From Nageia nagi (lineage: Eukaryota; Pinophyta), in NCBI GenBank assembly GCA_050084985.1, contig JBITNC010000001.1, positions 190,464,001-190,528,000 of the forward strand: a DNA stretch of 64,000 nt, given 5' to 3'. Shown piece by piece: positions 57,840-64,000 of this stretch (position 1 is its first letter; each line of letters starts with the position of its first letter). The notes below the pieces were generated by a model that saw only the letters and a program-made list of their open reading frames with translations, was not told the DNA's origin and ran no database searches. Position numbers and translations under genes: made by a program.

Positions 57840-58100
57840 AGATGATGGGGACATGAAAATACGTAACAACATTATAATCATTATGTGAAAAATGCATAAC
57901 AACATCATATTCATTACATGAAAAATACATAACAACATCATAATAACATGTTTCCAAAGTCCATAGTCCATGTAATAATAATGTCTAGTCCATAATAATA
58001 TCCACAATAACAATATCCAAATTCCACAATAATAACATAACAACATCATAATAATAATGTCCAAATTCCATATACAAATATCATGATCTACAACTAACAT
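57840..58100. repeat. degenerate short repeat rich in aacaacatcataa
   Basis: cataacaacatcataatcatta-type words recur about eight times. A minus-strand frame runs open through it but is explained by the repeat. Confidence 0.65.
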
Positions 58101-58514
58101 ACAAAAAAAATAACTACATAACCAATCCTATATCTATCTATCTAGGACTAGATGTATCTCCATAATCAATCCTCCTCTTATTTTCAAGTGATGTAGATGC
58201 CCCATGTTGTATAACATAAATAAACTTAACTTAGCTTATATTATCATTCATATTTGTAATTCCTTTTAATATTTAATTAAAAAAAAATAATCTATATACA
58301 AGTTTTAAAAATGCACATAAATATTACCATATCATATTGTTGAGATCCTCCCTCAATAACATATATCCTATTGTGTAGACCCATATCATCAGTATGAAAT
58401 GATGAGAAATAACATCTTATAAGATAAAATAAAGAAATATTGAAAAAAATAAGATATATATATACATATACATATACATATAAGTCCTAAAAATTGCATA
58501 CATACAATAAAAAT

Positions 58515-58920
58515 GAGGCTCAACCATTGATACACCCTCTCATTGATTGAATGTGGTCATCTCAGGATGGATGTCTACCTAGAATAAGAAATATTTTTTT
58601 TAGCATACACATGTACACATTCAAATGTGACTAATATCTAACAAAATTAACATGGAATTTTTTAATACCAACAAATTTAATACTTACACATAATAATGTA
58701 TTTTAAAAAATTACCTAAAATTAAGTAGACATATGAGTGACAAACTATGGAGTGGTGGGCACTAAATGCTTAACCATCGACACATCCTCTCATCGATCAA
58801 ATATAGTCATCTCAAGATGGACATCTACCTAGAATAGGAAACATTTTTTAGCATAAACATGTACACATTCACATGTAAATAATATCTAACAAAATTAACA
58901 TGGAAATTATTAAACTTGGT
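58515..58920. repeat. ~250-bp tandem duplication containing an exon
   Basis: The block caaccattgatacaccctct ... tctaacaaaattaacatgga at 58520-58665 recurs at 58770-58910. Confidence 0.85.
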
Positions 58921-59954
58921 ATATTTATTTACCCGATAAGGTGTGCCAATATATCTAGGAGTTGATGTCATAAAATCTCTATGAGCTGCATGTAAAGTGG
59001 AGGCTCCCATAATCTATGATAAAAAATATAAAGGTATTTAAAATTTGAATTAGGTATATATATTATTCATATTAATTTAAAAATACACATGTACATTAAA
59101 CACACTAAAAATATAGAAAATGTACCTCTCCTAATAAGGTTGATGTCATCCATTAAAATAATATTTGTATAAGATATTCCATGATGAGCTGAAGGGGGGC
59201 TAACACATATACTACTGCAACTCTAGAAAAAATGAGGTGCAACTCCACTAACTCTAGCATCATCTATAGGCTCAATAACATTAGCTACCACATGGGTAGC
59301 TTGTTTAATGAGAGTCTAGATCACCTAACTCAATACTCCCAATGCTGAAATAACTTCTTGATGAAAATATGGGGTGGGAACAAAAGGAGTAAGAGGATAC
59401 ATGAGTGGTGTAGGACACTTGGTTCAACCTAGATTGACCAATCCCATGATTACATCTCATGTCAAAATAATTGACATGTTTTCCTAATACACACTCAACA
59501 TATATTCTCTTCCAAAAATACAAAGGGAAATGAGAATTGGAATGTGGTGGTTTATCAAACATCATCCACAATCAATCCCAAAACTTTTGAGGTATCATAG
59601 TATGGTTGCACCAATCATAGGGAATTCTTTCTATATTAGATGGGATGGGTTGTCTCGTAGATGGAACAATGAAGTGTGGAGCAATGGTGGATTTAGTAAT
59701 ACCTAACTTGTTTACCTCTTGAGTGGAGATACCATCTAAATAATTCTCTTTCATGTAGTCTCTCTATGCTTTGAATTCATTTGTATCCCTATCAACACTC
59801 CCAATAGTATCAACTACATTTTGCATCAAAGATACAAACCATATAACATGGCTTGAGGAACTATGAATACTCTAGATGTGATGTATTTTTATCATAATTG
59901 ATTGATATTATGAGCAATAGCATCTCATAAATGTTTCTCATATACACTAATATG

Positions 59955-60002
59955 TGGAGGTGGGGGTGGGGGTGGAGGGGTGGAGGTGGAGAGGGTGGAG
60001 GT
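59955..60002 (+). other. G-rich, quadruplex-prone tract
   Basis: ggaggtgggggtgggggtgg followed by aggggtggagg and agagggtggagg: at least four G-runs of 3-5 with one- to four-base loops. On the minus strand it encodes the Pro/His run of the unassigned protein. Confidence 0.75.
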
Positions 60003-60100
60003 TCGACATGTGAAGGGGGTGAATTTTGTGGGATGTATTGGTTCACATCATCCAATGTATCATATATAGCATGATGAAATTCATGAGATGACTCATCCAT

Positions 60101-61192
60101 GATAATAAAAAGGCACTTACAAGCATTAGAAATTATATAGAAATATAAATAAACTCAATTTAAATTGGATAATAATAGAACAAATTGTATTACTTATAAA
60201 TTGGGTATCACATGTTTAACTAGAAAACTATCATATAGATATCACATATTGTTTACGAAGATGTATGCTATATATATTGAATATAAAGGACTAAAATTGA
60301 AACCAAAGTTAGTTATTACAATAAAGTGGAAAAAAATAGGAATTAGAAGCATATATGCCTAAAAATTATTTATTTAAGCAAAATTCCTTAAGAAAATTCT
60401 ATCATATGCCTAATGATTAGCTATTTTTATTCTTTTTATGATCCATAACTTTGATTTCTCTCTTATGCTTTCTCTCTTCACTAAGATATTGACTTTCATT
60501 TTTTTAATTACCAAATCTCTTTTATCAAACAACTCTCTAGAGGTTGGTTCTTCCCTCATCCCCATCAAATCACTTCTTGATGATGAAGATAAATCATCAT
60601 CATTATATTATCTAATAAGGCCACATGTCAAACCATCACCACTAAGCTAATATTAAGTTCATTAAATTTAAACAAATAAAAATCACCCAATTTTAATGCA
60701 ACTAAAATTTAAATAATAATTATGTATTGAAAATGTTTTATACATATAATAGGTATTAGAATTGATTGATTAATATTGTTAAAAGGATAAAGAATTAAAA
60801 TGTAAATTTTTGTTGTATGTGGTAGTTTTATGATTTTTGTTATTTTTGATGTACATGGTATTTTTATTATTTTTAGTTTTTTTGATGTAGATGGGCTACC
60901 AATAGGAAATTACCTCAAACATATTAGTCTAACAAACCTTTTTTTTCCATTTTTCACTCTTGTAGAAGATATTAAACATCTCTTCTATGTTTGTAATAGG
61001 GATCAAGATGCCTATAAATGATTTTTTCTCTTTTTAAAACCATTTATTCCCAATTTCTTTCATGGAAATAAATATTTTTTAGGGGCTACCCCCAACTTCC
61101 TCTTCCTTTTAGAAACTTGATAATTGTTTACAATTGATATACTATTTTTAATATGGAAAATTGAGCATTATGTTATTTTTTCTAGTGTTTTT
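60101..61192. other. AT-rich spacer, nothing recognised
   Basis: Only short incidental open frames; no motif. Confidence 0.4.
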
Positions 61193-61670
61193 TGAAAGAA
61201 TTGAACTATAATAAGAATAAACCTAAACTACCAAGATCATATTAAAGCTCACAATTACATCCAACAAATATACAAAGCAATCTCACAACATAAGATGTAA
61301 AGTGGTTCTTCCAACTAGGAGTACATCCACTAACTAGATCTTTACTTCATTCATAAATACAACTCTCTTACAATCCTCCAAATCTCAACTCCTACACTTA
61401 TATCCTATAGCATAACATTACTCCATAATTGGTTGTATTAATACAGAGAGAGAGCCTTCTATTTATAGGTCAAAATCCCTCTTTGGATTACCTAAGCATG
61501 ACATGCACATCTTCGATGCAAGGGGCATGCTCATGACTTGGAGTGTAGGACAAGTTACATTATTATATTCACTAAAATACTTAAGGTATTAAATGATACC
61601 CTTAAGTATTAGTGAATTTACATAGAAGATTTAATACAACCTTTACAATAATGCATTATACATTCCAACA
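61193..61670 (-). mobile_element. solo copia-type LTR, minus strand
   Basis: The reverse complement begins TGTTGGAATGTATAATGCATT, has aatacttaagggtatc, a TATA box (61460-61467), an analogue of the gtggatgtactcc block and ends aattctttca. It is the same LTR type as copia-1 and copia-2. No primer site or internal region follows on either side. Flanks show tgttt on the right and tgttttt on the left, a possible but untidy target duplication. Confidence 0.8.
61460..61467 (-). promoter_or_regulatory. TATA box of the solo LTR
   Basis: tataaata on the minus strand, followed by a CT-rich stretch as in the other copia LTRs. Confidence 0.5.
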
Positions 61671-61940
61671 TGTTTCCTCTATATATCCAAACTATGTTAA
61701 TGTCATCATCATGTATGCTTGAAATATTCTAAAATACAAGCACATCAATGCTCTCCACTAATGAATCTTGTCATTCCATGGGCTTAAAAACCTCTTGGAT
61801 TAATTTTAATTATTTGTTGGGAAGTACATCACACACCTGATATTAGCTTGGTTGATGGAAAAATAAAGATAATGTTGGATTTATTTTTGCATAGAATGTG
61901 GTTTTATAAAATTATATTTTAGTTATGAAGTTATATATTA
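61671..61940. other. spacer, nothing recognised
   Basis: No supported feature. Confidence 0.35.
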
Positions 61941-62223
61941 GGAGATGTGTTTAGTTTATATGTTTAGCATCTATTTTTATTATATTTATGAGTCTAATGA
62001 GCTAGTTTAGTATTAAGAGGTGTGTATAGTTTATGTATTTAGCATCTATGTTTGTTACATTTCTAAGTCTAATAAGCCAATTTAGTATCAAGGGGTGTGT
62101 TTAGTTTATATGTTTAGCATATATGTTCATTACATTTTTGGGTCTAATGAGTTAGTTTAGTATCAAGAACCTATGTGTTTATTTTATGTGTTTAGCATCT
62201 ATGTTAGTTACATTTATGAGTCT
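61941..62223 (+). repeat. ~76-bp tandem repeat, about 4 copies
   Basis: Units start near 61950, 62025, 62100 and 62178 with tttagtttatatgtttagca and carry acatttatgagtctaatgag. Confidence 0.88.
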
Positions 62224-62399
62224 ATTTATCAAATTTAAACTAAATTTTACAAAAACATAAAAACAAAATGCTACAAATACACATGATATTTTAGTACCCA
62301 AAAACAAAATTGATATTTTAGCAACAAAAAACATAAAAAAATAATGGTGATGGTTGCTCAAACTAACCTTGATAATGAGAGGTGAAAATGAAGGTAGAG

Positions 62400-63329
62400 G
62401 GGGGTAGGAGGAGCACTAAAATTAGGATCCTAAAAATGCAGGTCCAATGCTTAGAGATGGCTAGGAGGTGCAGGCCATGAAACTAAAAAATGATCTTCAT
62501 GGCCTGCATCATGATATTTAACTTTTACATATTAAGATATTGATCATATTTCAAGATCCTAATATAGGTTCAAGTGATGAACCCATATCCAGATCCTAAT
62601 ATCTCTTAGGATCGAGGTCTCAAAAAATTGAGATCCTAATTTTTTTGACCCCAAATTTTTACTCTACACTTCCTGTTCAAGTGGACCCAACTTCTTGCTT
62701 CCACCTAGGAGCAAAATACAAATTTTTAAAGGAAGAAATATTTCACACCTACAAAAGCATATTCAAGGCCAAATTTGAAGATTCAAAGCTAGATTTGCAG
62801 GTACATACTTTGGAATTAAAATTTTACTCAAAAATCAAATAAATTAATCTAAGGTTTAGGGATTTTTTATGGAATCAAGTTTTCTTGTCCTAAGGTTTAG
62901 GGTTTTATTATGAAATGAATATTTTACTATAGAATCAATTTTTTTATTATTCATGTTTATCATGTTCCCTAGATTGGTGCTAGCGTTTAAGATTTTACTC
63001 TTGAATTTTGTAAATTTTGATGTTAGGATTAAAAATTTTCTTTAGAATTTTACATTTTTTGGTAATAGATTTTAGGATCATTTACTTTGTAATAAAAATT
63101 TTACTATGAAATCTTGCAAAATCTTAGAATAAAATTTTGAAAAAACTTAAGGTAAAATTTTGCAAAACCTTATGATAAATTTTTGAAAAACATAACTAAA
63201 TAGAAACTAAGATAAAATTTTGAAAAATACACTATAAAAAAAATAAGAAAACTTTCACTCTACCTATTCCCTCTTTCTTCATCTCTTCTTCCACACTACA
63301 TTCACGTGCATCTTCCTTATTTATAGCTA
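62400..63329. other. spacer with recurrent ttaggatc words
   Basis: aggatc/gatcct occurs at least six times between 62425 and 62635. Further right aaaattttgcaaaa-type words repeat (63085-63235). On the minus strand tataaata with a purine-rich stretch after it (63327-63240) resembles a promoter and leader, but no gene follows. Confidence 0.4.
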
Positions 63330-63600
63330 ACCATTTTTAAATTTTTTATTGATTTTTTTATTTTTATTTTTTAATTTGTAATATAAATTAATTACTTCTA
63401 ATAAATAAATTAATTGATATAAAAAGGATTAATTTTAATTAATATAACATTAATATTATTTTTAATATTAAATTAATTAATTTTATTTTAATATTAAACT
63501 AATCATTTTTAATTTATTTTTTAATTATTATAAACTAATTAATTATTATAAATAAATTATTAATTATAAATTATTTAGTAATTCTTATAAACTAAAATTT
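63330..63600. repeat. AT-rich low-complexity block
   Basis: Words ttaatattaaattaatt and taattattataaa, the same type as at 42716-43030. Confidence 0.65.
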
Positions 63601-64000
63601 TAGGGTGTAAGGTTTTGAGCTTAGGGGATTTAGGGATCAAGGTTTAGGGTTCTAGGGCTTTTTGGTTTAGGGATTTGGGGACTAGTGTTTAAGGTTTTAA
63701 GGTTTAGGGATTAGATTTTAGGATTTTGGGTTTAGGGATTTAGGGACTCATTTTAATTTTTTATAGTTTAGGGTTTTGAAGTTCAATTTTTAGGTTTAAG
63801 TTATAAGGGTTAGGGATAAGGGTTTAAGGTTTTAGGGTTAAGGATTAGGCATATTGAGGGATTAAGGTTTAGTGTTAAGAGATTAAGAGTTAAGGTTTAA
63901 CATTTTAAGGTTTAGGAATTTGGGTCTAGAGATTAGGGAATTAGGATTTAGGGATTAGGGATTAAGGTTTAGTGTTTTAGGATTAAGGTTTAGGGTTTTA
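63601..64000 (+). repeat. degenerate telomere-like (TTTAGGG) array, runs off the window
   Basis: TTTAGGG, TTTAGGGA, TTAAGG and TTTTAGGG variants in the plus orientation to the last base shown. Confidence 0.88.

Larger units (their letters stand above)
58500..60100 (-). pseudogene. unassigned multi-exon coding remnant
   Basis: On the minus strand 60100-59861 starts MDESSHEFHHAIYDTLDDVN and has a Pro/His run. 59754-59572 has YLDGISTQEVNKLGITKSTI, then RIPYDWCNHTMIPQKFW and a stop. 59571-59305 follows in frame with PPHSNSHFPLYFWKRIYVEC. 59010-58920 has HAAHRDFMTSTPRYIGTPYR with a likely donor after it. 58835-58745 and 58585-58505 are two copies of one exon (VDVHLEMTIFDR / VDIHPEMTTFNQ). The pieces look like exons of one gene. 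I do not recognise a family and no catalytic motif is evident. It faces the DDE-like gene tail to tail; whether they belonged to one element is unknown. Confidence 0.45.

Noticed and set aside
57810-58100. Minus-strand frame rich in I-M-M-L-L
   Set aside because: Fully explained by the aacaacatcataa repeat; no start context or homology.
42716-63600. A ~20-kb unit bracketed by inverted copies (AT-rich blocks plus a 20-bp inverse match at 43551 and 62690)
   Set aside because: Apart from that 20-bp match and low-complexity words, the two sides did not align when read against each other.
1-64000. Organelle DNA insertions
   Set aside because: I saw no plastid or mitochondrial gene sequence.

Overview
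The window is nuclear DNA from a land plant. The evidence is Ty3/gypsy elements with two RNase H domains (Tat-type), Ty1/copia elements primed by initiator-Met tRNA, a TNP2-type CACTA transposase, a PPR fragment and TTTAGGG-like arrays. The base composition is strongly AT-rich and CG dinucleotides look scarce (neither was computed). The very old, nested, broken transposons suggest a large genome such as a gymnosperm or fern, but the species is not settled by what I can see. I find no intact cellular gene. Almost every coding stretch is a transposon gene interrupted by stops and frameshifts.

Layout. 1-3.7 kb: a ~308-bp tandem repeat, a broken hAT-like transposase (minus) and a 21-bp minisatellite that encodes heptads (minus). 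3.7-21.9 kb: the remains of a CACTA element on the minus strand. It has a SET-domain reading frame upstream (18.95-20.38 kb), a TNP2-like transposase (15.7-18.3 kb) and a transposase C-terminus (4.03-4.26 kb). These are split by a minus-strand Ty3/gypsy element (4328-15010, target duplication TGAAT). That gypsy element is itself interrupted by a 1039-bp non-autonomous CACTA (9008-10046, target duplication CTT) carrying a PPR fragment. A degenerate telomere-like array lies at 20.5-21.7 kb.

22.1-42.0 kb: a copia-type LTR element without recognisable pol (22112-41994, target duplication TTATT). A second, plus-strand Ty3/gypsy element sits inside it (22873-36600, target duplication CATAT). In this one the extra RNase H lies upstream of reverse transcriptase, unlike the first gypsy element, and a long post-pol coding region with a coiled coil follows the integrase.

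42-57 kb: AT-rich spacer, palindromes, a second telomere-like array with a higher-order repeat (46.2-47.4 kb), and a decayed DDE-transposase-like gene of a family I cannot name. A Ty1/copia element (48321-54459, target duplication AATAT) splits that gene. A decayed tRNA-Lys(UUU) copy lies at 56.76 kb.

57.8-64 kb: a minus-strand unassigned multi-exon coding remnant (58.5-60.1 kb) with a duplicated exon and a G-rich, quadruplex-prone tract; a solo copia LTR (61193-61670, minus); a 76-bp tandem repeat; AT-rich spacer; and the start of a third telomere-like array.

The relative order of insertion can be read from the nesting: CACTA, then gypsy-1, then the small CACTA; copia-1, then gypsy-2; DDE gene, then copia-2. 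Every one of these insertions still has a recognisable target-site duplication.
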